From Thecaphora thlaspeos (lineage: Eukaryota; Basidiomycota; Ustilaginomycetes; Urocystidales; Glomosporiaceae), in the NCBI GenBank assembly GCA_900291925.1, contig UWYS01000020.1, positions 248,001 to 312,000 of the forward strand: a stretch of 64,000 bases of DNA, in the 5' to 3' direction. The translations under genes and the position numbers were made by a program. This document shows positions 34,875 to 45,441 of this stretch, in pieces. The first letter of the stretch is position 1. Every line of letters begins with the position of its first letter. The notes under the pieces are model-generated. The model was not told the origin of the DNA and ran no database searches. It was given only the letters and a program-made list of their open reading frames with translations.

Positions 34875-35324
34875 TGCCGCCAGTGTGTGCGTGTGTGAGT
34901 GTGCACGTATGTGTGTGTGTGTGAGTAGGTGTGGCGGTGGGCTGCACGGTGTTGTTGTTTAGAGGAGGGGGGCGAGTTGTGTGTGGTGTTGGAGCGATTC
35001 GAGATGGTGTAGTTGGTCGGTTGGCAAGTGGCGGCGGTGGCAAAAAGGTTGGAGCCGCTTCTTGACTTTCTTCCGCCGCCGGGCGCGGAGCCGAGCGCTG
35101 ACTTTCCTGCCCTGCCACAATCATTCGCACGACAGAGAGGTACAGGCTGCTGGCGTTGGACCCCGGCTGCAGGGTCCTCCCTCGCCTTTCTCGCACGAGG
35201 CCCATGCCCCGCCTCGACAGAATATGTGTAAGTCCTCCGCACGCCTTGGTATCGACAACCTCTCCTCGCGCCCAGCGCCAGCCATTTACACCTCGATACA
35301 TTTCACTCGTCCAGTTGCTTCAAT
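34875..35324. promoter_or_regulatory. Divergent promoter region, MRPL23 / dehydrogenase relic
   Basis: 450 bp between two divergent starts. Includes a TG-rich run (34885-34930) just upstream of MRPL23. Its right half once served the now broken dehydrogenase. Confidence 0.45.
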
Positions 35325-35961
35325 ATGCCTTCTTCCAAGGGCACACGGACCTAAAACATTGCAGTCATCGCCGGCGATGCCTTCGGCCAGGAAGGTAGGC
35401 TTCTCCTTCATGACCCGCACGGGAGTCGATCGTATCCTCAGGTACGCCTTCGAGCTCGCCCAGACGCGGCAGCGCAAGACAGTGACGAGCGCTACAAAGA
35501 GCAACGGCATCGCTATCACCATGCCCTACTGGGACTCCCGCTTCCAGGAGATGGGCAAGAACTTTCCCGACGTCAAGACGGAGCAGTTCCACATCGACAT
35601 CCTCTCCGACCTCGGACCCGCCGTGACGGGCACGATTGGCATAGCACCCTCCGGCAACATCAATCCGATCGGCGAGTGGCCGTCACTCTTCGAGCCCGTG
35701 CACGGCTCCGCCCTGGACATCGCCGGCAAGGGTATCGCCAACCCTGTCGGGGCAATTTGGGCCGGCCAGATGATGCTGCTCCATCTCGGAGAGAAGGAGG
35801 CGGCCGACGCGATGCTCAAGGCCATCGACACCGTCCTCGGCCGCGCAGAGTCGTCGGTATTGACGCCTGATATGAAGGGTAACGGCAGCACCAAGGCGCT
35901 GGGCGAGGCGATAGCGCGGGCCATCGAAACCGTCGGAGTTCTGGCAGTGGGCGGCGCATGA
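35325..35961 (+). pseudogene. Relic of a tartrate/D-malate-type decarboxylating dehydrogenase
   Basis: A start codon and leader are followed by nine codons and then TAA at 35352-35354. In the same frame just after the stop stands NIAVIAGDAFGQE, the N-terminal nucleotide-binding strand of the isocitrate/isopropylmalate dehydrogenase superfamily (normally GDGIG). In another frame follow TRTGVDRILRYAFELAQ, TSATKSNGIAITMPYWDSR, GTIGIAPSGNINP and SLFEPVHGSALDIAGKG, and a C terminus ending VGVLAVGGA. These blocks match the tartrate/D-malate dehydrogenase branch. Compared with that family, most of the region between the N-terminal strand and TRTGVDRIL (well over 100 residues) is missing with no room for it. 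A second gap lies at FHIDI-LSDLGPA, where the segment normally between these blocks is absent. A frameshift, a stop and two deletions make this a pseudogene; the surviving parts are barely eroded, so loss is recent. Confidence 0.85.
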
Positions 35962-36148
35962 TAATTATTGTGTTTCGGCTGGGCAAGTGAATAGTGTTCC
36001 CGAGATAGTAAGACGATAGTCAGAGAAGCAAACATAAAGCAAGGGAGATCGAGAAGCGGGCCGCTGGATGACGCTGCGCCACATCGTCATGGGTATCGTT
36101 GAGGCAGGCAGAGCATGCCGTCCATCCAATCTGATTTGTCCCCTTCGG

Positions 36149-39100
36149 TCATCGAGCATTGTCTTTGCGCGAGCAAGTGGGGACAGCGAGAAGGCAGCGA
36201 GGCGAGGATGCATTATGTTCAGCCCTAGACGATGCAACGTCACACCTCTCAGACGCCACGCCACGCCACGACGACTTACTATTCGAGCACACTGCGAGAA
36301 TCAAGTTGAAGGCCTCGTCGCGATTCTGAATGTTGGCGAAAAGCAACGGAGCCTTCCCGTTGGTCCGAACGATCTTCATGCCTAGACTGCTCCACAGCCA
36401 CAGTCGGATGTTCTTCGTCTTTGTCAGCCCGCCGACCGCCGTCAGCGGGGTATGTGCGCGCTTCTGCGTGCCATTGTGGAGAGGCGTGAAGTAGAGATAC
36501 CACGTGTTGATGTGCAGCCGGCCGGGCAGGCCCTTGTACTGGCAAAGGAAGCTGCCCAGCTTGCGCGGCTTTAGCGCTGTGGTCGATGTGGTCACGACGT
36601 AGTCGTTCTTCCCCCTCGCTGCATCCGAAATTTGGTCGATCGGCACGCCGGCCTCGCGCTTGTCCGGACGCATGGTTAGTTTGTGCGACTTGCTCGCCTT
36701 GCGCACGTCGGAGGCCGTTTTCAGTTTGGATGTGTCGTCTAGCTCGAGGTGGCGCTTGCGGAGGAGCTGCACCGCAAATTGCGCATCGGTGGGCGCGCCG
36801 AAGAGTATCCACCAGACCGGGTTCAGCGCCTTGCGATGCGTCGGAAAGTAGCTTTGCAGCGGCTGTTGGTCGGCAACGTGTGAGACGAGCAGAATGTACG
36901 CGGCGTGTCAGTACAGAGCGTGGACAAGTAAAGGTGTCGAAATAGCGACATGTCCGAAGGTTTTCTCACCAGCAGGCAGAAGGCGATGCCGAGAAATAAG
37001 AGAAGCGACTTGAAGACAACGTGGGCCGACGCGAACGTGACGAACACCGTGACTAGACTCAGCATGGCCACCGAAAGCTGCGAGGCGGTCGGATTGCGCC
37101 AGAGGATGAGGTTCTTGGCCTTTTCGTGCCAACCAGCTAGCATGCCCAGCGCCTCCTGGCTTGCGTCGCCGTAGGTGTGGATCCAGCGCTTATAGATGTT
37201 GAGCAAGTCGAGCCGGCTCTGCCGCCTGAGCTTCTCCGAGAGCTTGTTGGCCGCCCGCCCGCGCGCCATGCGCGCCCGCACCCTGTCGTGCAGGTAGCTC
37301 TCCGACGGCGGAAAATACTTGAAGCGAAGGATGCTGTAGATGAGCGACAGCATAAAGGCAGAGGGTATCATGTCGCTGTACCAAAGCATAAAGTAGATCA
37401 TGGCGGCGGCCCCCGTCGTCTTAGGCTCCTCCCAGCGATACAGCCGGCGCACCTTGGAGCCGAGCTGCTCCCAGAAGGGCGCGATCGTATAGAGCCTCTC
37501 AATGTGCGAGCGGATGACGCTCTCCCGATAGCCTCGGTCGACGCTGTAGTCGAGCTCTTCAGGAGCAACCTTTTCGACGAGGGCGAGGATGTAAGCGATG
37601 CAGAAGGCAATGCCGTCGACCTGCTCCTCGCGAGCATCGACGCGGACCTCGGCCGAGCAGACATGCTTGTCGGTGATACCCTCACGCGAGGCAAATGGGA
37701 CTATCAGGTTCCAGTCCTCCGGCCCATCCCCGTCAACGTCCGAGACAGGGCGACTCTCGTTGCGCTCAGGTTTCCTGGACAGCTTCCGCTTCTTCGTCTT
37801 CGGCCTCGACGTCGATGCGGACCACTGCTCGTTGTCGTCGTCAGCAGTGTAGAGGCTGCCTGGCGTCTCTTGCCCCGGGGTCGTTGTCGTCAGCGAGTTT
37901 CGCTCTCGCGAAGGCATGGGCTCCGATTCGTTTGAAGGGGTCGTGACCATCTTGTCCGAGGACTGTGCCGAGTCGGCCCGCTGCAGGCCGCAACCGCTAG
38001 TAGCGGGCTCGTTGCTACCATGCACTTCCTGCTGCCCGCCCTCCCTCTTCAGGCTCTGGAGGCCCCGATCGACGCGGGTTAGCAGTCTGGTCCTCTTCTT
38101 GGTACCGGACCCTTTGTCGCTCTGCTCGTCGTCCAAAGCGATGCGAAAGTCGGACCATTGAGGCATCCGTTTGGCGCGGTGCGCTTCGACGTCGGGGACC
38201 CTGACCTCGCGGGTGTATCTGGCAAAACTATTGAGGAAGCTGTCGAGCTCGACCTCTTCGAGCTCTATCAGCGGCTTGCGGAGGGCGCGGCTGGCCCCAC
38301 CGCTGACGGAATCCTTTTCGCAGAACGAGGGGCCCATGCGGGTGCGCTGATGGGCGGCCAGCTCCTTGAGGGTCACGTCGTTGAGCGAATGGCCCTACTC
38401 GGCCGCGGCGCGACGCATGAGGTCATAGTGGGTAGCATCGTTGAGGGCCAGATCCATCGAGTCGTCTGAGGCGTCCGATTCGAACGAGTAGCGTCCTTCT
38501 AGGAAGGGCATCGATTGGAGGGCGCGCTCCGCCAGGCGATCTCTTTCTATCGCGTTAGAGCGCTCGTCCTCGCTACCGCTTGCCAGAGGTCGGCCTTCGT
38601 CTTCATCGTCGTCGGTGGTAGAGACGCTGGGATGCGGTTCGGCGCTGCGGCTGGGCGGGCGCGGCTGTTCATCGTCCGTGAAGAGGTCGCCCGGAAAGTG
38701 GCGGGTAGCTGCGCTGAGCGGTTCCTCGATGGCAGCTGTTAGTGGACGGTCGCCGCTGGTCGTCTTGTCCAAGAGAAAGGCGGGGCGTCGAGGGGTCGAC
38801 GTGCCGCTCTTCGACTTGCGACGATCGGCAACGGCCGTCGCTTTGTACGCCCTTGTGTCTCTGAGGACTTCCCTGGCAGCGGCGACCCTTAGAAATTCTT
38901 GATAGTCTGGCGAGTCCTTGTCGAGCTGCTGCTCGTCTAGTGCATGAGAATCTCTACGCTTGGCGGGCGAGCCTTGCTTGGCGGTGAGGTGGAGCTTATC
39001 GAGGATCTTTGAGCTGAGCGACCTTCGCTTAAGTCCCGGTGCCGGTGCTGCACCGCGTAGCGTTGATTCGCCTCCAGTCTCATCGCTGTGCCTGCCTTCA

Positions 39101-39339
39101 TCGCAGGAGAAAGGGTAAGCGTCGTTGACGTTTGTGTCTTGGTCGCTGCAGTCATCGTCGCACTTATCGTCGTCGTCGACGGAAGAGGAGTTGGCATCCG
39201 CGTAGCCGGGCGTTCCAGGGTATCGGGGTATCTTGTTTTTATCCTTAAGTTCGAGGGTGTTGGGGGCTGCTGTTGCGCTTCCGTTGAGACTGACTGAGGA
39301 GTGGGGGAGGTCGAGTGATGGAGGCGTGGCCGTCGACAT
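36149..39339 (-). CDS. Multi-pass membrane protein with GRAM/PH-like C-terminal domain, about 995 aa
   Basis: Model: exons 39339-38399, 38302-36970 and 36862-36149. The N-terminal third is acidic and disordered. Hydrophobic segments include AMIYFMLWYSDMIPSAFML and LSVAMLSLVTVFVTFASAHV with the adjacent run to FCLL. After the last splice comes YFPTHRKALNPVWWILFGAP and TDAQFAVQLL, then a GRAM/PH-like domain ending LGMKIVRTNGKAPLLFANIQ and NRDEAFNLIL. I infer a membrane protein binding lipid or acting at contact sites; the family resembles uncharacterised fungal proteins. Two points are uncertain. First, a TAG at 38397-38395 interrupts an otherwise continuous frame; a 96-nt intron (donor at 38398, acceptor before 38302) removes it in frame and matches local intron sizes. 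Second, near 36290 a GTAAGT may splice out part of the 3' end. ATG 39339 is the first true ATG. Confidence 0.75.
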
Positions 39340-39977
39340 GGTTGCTGAGCGGTGTCTGTGCGGTCGATAGGCACGATGGCGAGCCACTTGCGCGCAGTCA
39401 CTTTGGCGGGTCCTTAGAAGAAGGTATGGTCAATGTGGGCCGGGCGGCCGCATGCTTACAGAGCAGGGCCGATGTTAAGATGGATGGCTGGATGGCTGGT
39501 TTGTTGACTGGGCTGAAGGGTTACAGCTGCTAGACGATGCGGCGTTGGAAGGAGATGGTGGTGGCGCGTCGAGGTACGCAAAACCAAGCCCGGGAGGAGG
39601 GTGAATGGTGAGCCGGAAGCGTAAGGCTTGATGGTGGTGGTGGTGGCGGTGGTGATGGTGGGGTTGTGGTGTAAGCGACACGCGGTCGCTTAGTAGAGCT
39701 GCTGCTACGTTAGATGGGCGGGCGGTCGATGAGCGTGAATGCAGCTGTCCGGGAGACCGGCCGTCGCACAGAGGCACACCAGAGGAGGAAAACATAGGTT
39801 GCGGGCAGGAACCAGAGGGACCTGAGCTCGGGAGAGGCTCCCGGCACGCCGGAAGACCGGCGAGGCGGACGAGCGCAGAACGAGCGACTAAGCGCAAGGT
39901 AGGGCAGGGTGGGAAAGAAAAGAAAGAAGGTGCCCTGGCGGGCGACGACGACAGGGGAGATGGAGGAGCAGAGGCAG

Positions 39978-40163
39978 GTGGGAGAGGCTGCGCGGCGTCG
40001 AGAGAAAAAAGCCAGGTGCGGCGGCCGATCACCCCAGACGCGCCCGCCCTGCGCACGGGCACCACGCCAGGTGGGAGAGGCTGCGCGGCGTCGAGAGAAA
40101 AAAGCCAGGTGCGACGGCCGATCACCCCAGACGCGCCCGCCCTGCGCACGGGCACCACGCCCT
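39978..40163. repeat. 93-bp tandem duplication
   Basis: Two copies begin GTGGGAGAGGCTGCGCGGCG at 39978 and 40071. They differ at one base (GCGGCGGCC versus GCGACGGCC). The period, 93, is a multiple of three. The near identity implies a recent event or gene-conversion maintenance. Confidence 0.9.
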
Positions 40164-40250
40164 TCTTTGTGGGGCAGCGCACGCGCCAGCCCACCCCCAC
40201 CTCCACATCGCGCCCCCGTCTTTTCTTCTTCTTCAACGCCCGCCATTCTT

Positions 40251-40350
40251 AGCGTCACCATCACCATCACCATCACCATCACCATCACCATCACCATCAC
40301 CATCACCACCACCACCACCACCAACACCAACACCAACACCAACACTACGA
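40251..40350. repeat. TCACCA hexamer array grading into CCA/CCAACA repeats
   Basis: About nine TCACCA hexamers are followed by ACC triplets, then ACCAAC hexamers and further CCA-rich sequence. It ends about 50 bp before the Tma17-like ATG, so probably sits in its 5' untranslated region. Confidence 0.9.
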
Positions 40351-40399
40351 CCACCACCAAAAACCACCACCACCAACAGCCCCTCCGCCTGACCCCGCG

Positions 40400-40999
40400 A
40401 TGCCCCTCATTCTACCGGACTCGGCTATCGTCCCGACCCTCGTCAACGACACATCAAACGTCTCGCAGGAGGCGCTTCGAGCCCTCAGCCCCGACACGAT
40501 CCAGCACGAGATCACCAGGCTCCAGGACAGCGTTCAACGCCTCCACTCCTCAAACCACCAGATCCAGCACTTCATCCACAGCGACCCGGAAGCAGCAGAC
40601 TTGAGCACGCACGACAAGCACCAGCTCCACAGAGCCTGCTCAGACAATCTAGTCACAATGTGAGTCTCGCGTTCCTGCCCCCATTCCCGCCCTCAGCTCC
40701 CCGGACCTGCGCGCCCACCTCGGTGGACAGCTGATATGCATCCCTCTCTCGCGCCATCCTTCCCTTCGCTCCTCAAAAAATCGCTCGCAAGATCTAAGCA
40801 GCAGGGTCTCATCGACCGCCTCGCAGACATACTCTCCCAAAAGGCACCAGATCCGCTTTCGGCCGCTCACTATGCTGTCCACGCTCCGGCCACGAAACAG
40901 AGCGACTCCGCGCTCGACACTGCGACGCAATCTGACCAGCAGACCACACAGCCACAGCCACAGCCGCCAGACGTCGGGACATCTGGCGTGTTTCTGTAA
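40400..40999 (+). CDS. TMA17: Tma17/Adc17-like proteasome-assembly factor, 155 aa
   Basis: Exons 40400-40659 and 40792-40999, joined in phase 2. The N-terminal half, ALRALSPDTIQHEITRLQDS followed by VQRLHSSNHQIQHFI, matches the Tma17 pattern of a helix with paired Ile/Leu and a Leu-x-x-SN turn. The middle is a second predicted helix (ISKQQGLIDRLADILSQK). A Gln/Pro-rich linker ends in PDVGTSGVFL, resembling the hydrophobic terminus of yeast Tma17. In yeast Tma17/Adc17 binds Rpt6 and helps assemble the proteasome regulatory particle under stress. Homology rests on pattern and length (yeast protein about 150 residues), not a computed alignment, so the name is probable rather than proven. Its stop codon lies 83 bp from the convergent neighbour. 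Confidence 0.65.
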
Positions 41000-41082
41000 A
41001 GAGTTAGACGCTGAAATCGGACAGGAGCCTCGTTCACCTGAGATCGCCGCACCGAGCCCCCGCCGTCGCACGCACACTACGA

Positions 41083-42699
41083 CTAGATCCAATCTCCGCT
41101 CAGAGCCTCGATCTCGGTGTCCTTGGACGATAGTTTGAGCTCCTTGAGCACCTCTTCGTCCGAGATGCGCTCCTCGTCTCGTCTTGCAATGTCTTCCAGC
41201 GCTGTTCGGGGAGGGACGTTCGGATAGTAGATCGCATAGGAAGCGGACGTGATCGATCGGATCGCATGAGCAAACTATGTCAGGTCTCCCCGCTCTTCGA
41301 CAAGCGCCGACGGAACTCACCTTCAGCCTGCTCGTCGCCAGCTCCCTGCAAACCTTCCTCTTCCTGGTTCTTTCGCTTGATGATCAATAGCTCGACACCC
41401 TCGCGGTCCAGCAGCGCAGGATCCCCAGGTCGGGCGTACCGTTTGCCTCCGCTGTCCAGGTCGCCTCCAAAGTTTCTCTGCATCTCCTCGTCGGTCAGCT
41501 TGGCCCGCTTCTCCTCGGGCAACCCAGCGGTGGGAGCTCCTGGTCCCGTGGGCGGCATTGTAGGGTTGCGCATCTGCAGCAGCACCGACGATGACGAATG
41601 GATGCCAATCTCCTTTTGCACGTCTCCAAACTCGTCCGAAGACGGGTGGGAGAGGCTGTAAGTGAGACGGACCTCCCGGTCCGACGGAGGCTCTGTTTGC
41701 TTGATGCTGAGGACGTAGTGGCCGCGACTCGCAGGTCTGGCAGCCGGCTGCACTCGATCACCTGCGAAGCGAGAGAAGGGGCGAGCGACGAGCCCGCCTT
41801 GTCTCAGCCGCGCGGATCCATGGCATTGTCGCGCTAAACGCTTTGTTGTTGCTCACCTCTGGTCTTTGTCGAGTAGCGGCTCTCCTTCATGCCGTCGATG
41901 AGCTTGCTGAGATCGGTCCCAACGTTGCTGATGGTGGCCCAGGTGGCCTCGCTATCTCGACCGCCGATGCCTCGAGGCTCCTGGCCGTGAGCGAGGGCGA
42001 GCTCGACGTCGGGCATCCTCTTTCGACCGAGCGCAATGAAGCGATAACCGGTGAGGTTGCGAGGCTGGCGCTTGTCCTGGCCCTCGCGTTCCTCGCCTTC
42101 ATCCTTGGGAGTAGCTGGAGCAGTGTCGGACTCGCTCCTCCTTGGGACGAGCAGCATAAAGCTGTTCTGGACTCCATCGAGCGAGTCAATGGCGACCTTG
42201 TTCGACTCGGAGGCCGACTTGACCTTGGGTCGATAGAAGAAGTAGATACTATTCCGGGCAGGGGAAAAGTTGGGGAAAAGCAAGTCGAGGGTCAGTGTCA
42301 GAAGGCTTGGGCCGGTCGGCACTACGGTCGAGATTTGGACTGCATGGGCACCACTCACAATCCAGTCCCGGTGACGTGCCAGCGGACCTCATTTCTGTCG
42401 GCGCCGGACCTGTGGATCTCGGTGTCGTCACCCGCGAGCTTGCTGTCATCTTCGACCTGGTGCTGGTCGAGAGGCTTTGCATCGACGGCCGGTGCTGCCT
42501 GCTGATCGGCGTCGTCGTTGCTGTCGTCTTTGCTGGAGATGTCCTGATCCTGGTGCGTGCGCTGCTGCTTTCGAGGCTGTTGTTAGTCATCCTGATCCAG
42601 CTGCGAGTCGGGCGTGCTGTCGCTCTGCTTGAGGTCAGCCTTCCTTTTGTCGCCAGCTTCGGCCTGCTGCGGCTTACCGTCCCTGTGGTCGTCGGTCAT
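41083..42699 (-). CDS. Conserved fungal protein of the 'BTB domain transcription factor' annotation group, about 380 aa
   Basis: Exons 42699-42678, 42527-42359, 42248-41857, 41761-41321 and 41201-41083. The last four are well supported by frame and conservation: GTG-FIYFFYRPKV, VQNSFMLLVPRR, GYRFIALGRKRMPD, RYSTKTRG-DRVQPAARPAS, RGHYVLS, RLTYSLSHP, FGDVQKEIGIHSSSSVLLQ, RNP. This is the pattern of a widespread fungal family that databases often call BTB domain transcription factor, although no clear BTB fold is visible and the function is unproven. The start is the weak point. From ATG 42699 the frame meets TAA at 42585, so I propose an intron from 42677 (GTAAGC) to 42528 (CAAAG acceptor). A nonsense mutation or a different first exon is possible. 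The N terminus is acidic and Gln-rich; the C terminus ends EALSGDWI. Confidence 0.72.
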
Positions 42700-43974
42700 G
42701 ACGGGTGTATGAGTCACGGGATCAAGTCGTGAAAAATGTCCATGGCCGTCGATCGAAGGAGGAGGAGGAGGTTTTATGACTGGATGGCGCAGGGAATGGG
42801 GAGCAGCGTACTTGGTTTGTCCAGAGAGTCGCGAGAGAGATTCGTGGGGTGTGGTGGTGGTGAAGGGTCAATGGGCGATAATCGGCCTGCGGGTCAGATG
42901 GAGGGGAAGTGTGCAACGACGGGCGGGCCGCTGGAACGCTTCTTGGCGAGGACGACTTGGCAAATGTGGAGGCCGCCTAGCCCCGCCACCATCGCCACAT
43001 CGGCAGGCTACGCTGGCTGCTACAGACTGTACCACTTAGCTTAGCAGATCCTTGGTTGGCCGCAACACTTTTCACTTCAGCCCGCCATCGTCCCGACAGG
43101 CGGCGAGCTGGCGGCCAGCACCTGTTGTGTACTGCACCGTATCACGTATGATTTGTAGGTAGTTACTTGCTTTGTACATACGATGCCGCCATGGCCCGCC
43201 CTGTCTCGGATCGCGGCCTGCTCACTCAGCGTTGCCTTCGCTTGCTGACCTCGGCGTCGCCACCGCCCAGCCAATCGAATCGCCCCTCACGTCCTCACGC
43301 CCTCACGCCCTCACGCCTTCCCCCTCCCCGGCCGGCACTTCCGATCCCTGCTCATCCTTGACCCCTTGGGCTCTCAAGTAACACGTACCGCGGCCACACA
43401 AGCCGAAGCCAACGAATCGGCAGCCGGAGTCGTCACTAAAGCCGGCCACCTAAGTATGTACGAAGTTGGCCAAGTCGTGAGAGTCTCAAGTCATTACATC
43501 GCCTGTTCAAAGCAAGTGACCAGAGCGCTTGCCTCTTGTGTGACTTTGCAAAGTGGACGGATGAGCCGTTGCAGGCTTCTGCTCTTACGCAGTAGCAAGG
43601 TTTGGCTTCCACCATAGCCGGATCCGGAGGTGCACATGACGACGACGACGACGACGACGACGCTCACCTCCGCACCGTCTGCCTCAACCAAGAGGTCCCC
43701 GCCTCGAGTGCAACCGCTGTCATCGGTCGACGCCATCGTCCGCTGGCCAGGTACAGCAGCACCTAGCCACTCAATCTGCCGACGCTCTTCTCTTGCAGAG
43801 CGTGCCGAATGGTGTCCAGGAGCACAGACAGAATGCTCAAGCATAAAGGGTGGCACCCACCCCCTCCAACCCTTGCCTCCCCCTTTCCCATCCCACCTCC
43901 TCACCTCCCTCTGTCCTCGATCCTCGCCTCTCTTCCCTCAATACCCTACATCGGCCAGCCCCTCTCTTGCCATC
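42700..43974. other. 1.3 kb divergent intergenic region
   Basis: Lies between the minus-strand conserved gene and the rds1-like gene. It contains direct repeats CCCTCACG near 43290-43320, GTACATAC and GTATGTAC motifs near 43175 and 43453, a (ACG)n run at about 43636-43662, and a CATAAAGG element near 43842 about 130 bp before the rds1-like ATG, a possible TATA variant. No gene is supported. Confidence 0.55.
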
Positions 43975-45441
43975 ATGCACTCTAACCTCCTTCGCGCCGT
44001 CGCCGTCGCCGTCGCCGTGGTCGCCACGGTTCTCTTGTCGATTGCTGGCATCGATGCCGCCCCCGCTCGCTCCGATGGCGGCATCCCGTACGTCGGCAAG
44101 TCGGTCACCGTCCCAGAGTCGCGCCTTTCTGCCGGCGCCGACCCCAGCACCGCCAACAAGAACGTCTCGTCAGGCTACCAGCCCCGATCGGGCGGCTTCG
44201 TAAAGCACCCCACCTACGCCACCTTCTCCGCCTTTGACCAGGCCTCGATCGAGCTGGCCAACCACCAGGAGTACATCGAGCTCGACCTGTTCAACTATGG
44301 CCTCGCCAAGTTTTCCGACCAAGAGTTTGACCGCCACGGCATTGACGCAGAGAACCGGCATCTCCTCCGTCACATGGCCCAGCAGGAGATTGGCCACGCC
44401 TATGTCCTCTCCAACATGCTGGGCAAGACAGCCCCCAAGGCGTGCACCTACAACTATAGCGGCGCGTTCGAAGACGTACCCGGCTTCATTGACTTCAGCC
44501 AAAAGCTGACAAAGTGGGGAGAGAGTGGCGTCTACGGCTTCCTGCCGTCGCTAGACAACCGTGCCGTCGCTCAGATCCTCCTCCAGTCGATCACGACCGA
44601 GGCGAGGCAGCAGCTCATCTTCCGCCAATTCGAAGGCCTCTTCCCGATGCCTGAGTGGTTTGAGACGGGCATCCCGCAGAGCTGGGCCTGGACGCTGCTG
44701 CAAAAGTGGATTGAGAGTTGCCCGGAGGACAACGTCCCGCTGCCGTGGGAGATCTACCCGGAGCTGCGCATCGACAACAACCCGGACGCGATCACCGCTG
44801 GTCAGGACGCGGGCGGCGCGAGCATCTCGAACAATGTCACGGCGCTCTCTTACGAGGGCAAGGAGATTCTGCTCTCGTGGGACGCACCCGGCCGCACCGA
44901 GGGACCATACAAGCAGAAGACGGTGACCCACACCTCGGGCAACCCCAAGTATGCCGCCTTCGTCTCGCAATACGTGAGTGTCCGATTTTCTCTCGGCCTC
45001 GCTGCCGTGGACCCGCTCTTTGTTGCCAGGTGGCGACGCAGAAAAAGAAAAAAACATTATCCGTTCGACGGCTGACTCCTCCCCACTCGCCTCGGCTGGC
45101 ACCTCCAGAATGTCACCTACTCGCCGCTGTACGACATTGACAGTGACAGGCGCACCGCCAAGACGACGCAGCCCGACGGTCTGGTGCTCCCGGTTGGTCC
45201 GCAGATCATCAACAGTGAGTACAGAGGCGGCGGGTCAGAGAGCTGCGCGGCGTCGTTTGGTGTGCTAGAGATTCAACGACTGACGACTCTCTTGAGTACG
45301 TTGCTCTCTGACGTTGGGACACTGCGCACAGGCACTTTGTTCATTGCACTGACGGATTCGCAGACGCACTACACGCCGGCCAACTTGACGCTGATTAACA
45401 AACATGTCGTCGCGGGGCCCGCAGTGTACCAGTCTGGCTGA
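43975..45441 (+). CDS. rds1: Secreted Rds1-like ferritin-fold protein, 404 aa
   Basis: Exons 43975-44973, 45109-45214 and 45332-45441. A signal peptide is clear: MHSNLLRAVAVAVAVVATVL followed by LSIAGIDA and a likely cleavage after Ala. The body is a Ferritin_2-type four-helix domain with glutamates and histidines on helices: ELANHQEYIELDLFNYGLAK, HMAQQEIGHAYVLSNMLG, KWGESGVYGFLPSLDNRAVA, TTEARQQLIFRQFEGLFPMP and EWFETGIPQSWAWTLLQKW. These are the conserved blocks of fungal stress response protein Rds1. NVT and NYS sequons suggest glycosylation. A beta-rich tail (NVTYSPLYDID, ANLTLINKHVVAGPAVYQSG) follows. S. pombe rds1 responds to nutrient, temperature and CO2 stress; biochemical activity is unknown, though a metal-binding role is plausible from the fold. 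Confidence 0.9.

Larger units (their letters stand above)
39340..40399. promoter_or_regulatory. Divergent region with a 93-bp duplication and TCACCA microsatellite
   Basis: 1.06 kb between the divergent membrane-protein and Tma17-like genes. Two structured repeats fill much of it (listed separately). A minus-strand frame through it repeats a 31-residue unit, but it has no ATG-based context or domain and is probably not a gene. Confidence 0.55.

Noticed and set aside
35965..36264. Possible extra 3' exon of the membrane-protein gene running to the dehydrogenase relic
   Set aside because: Requires a weak CTAG acceptor and adds about 100 residues with no similarity; the frame ending at 36149 is simpler.
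39475..40236. 253-residue minus-strand frame with a 31-residue repeat
   Set aside because: The frame is kept open by a 93-bp tandem duplication in a promoter; Arg/Ser/Pro-rich, no domain, no splice context.
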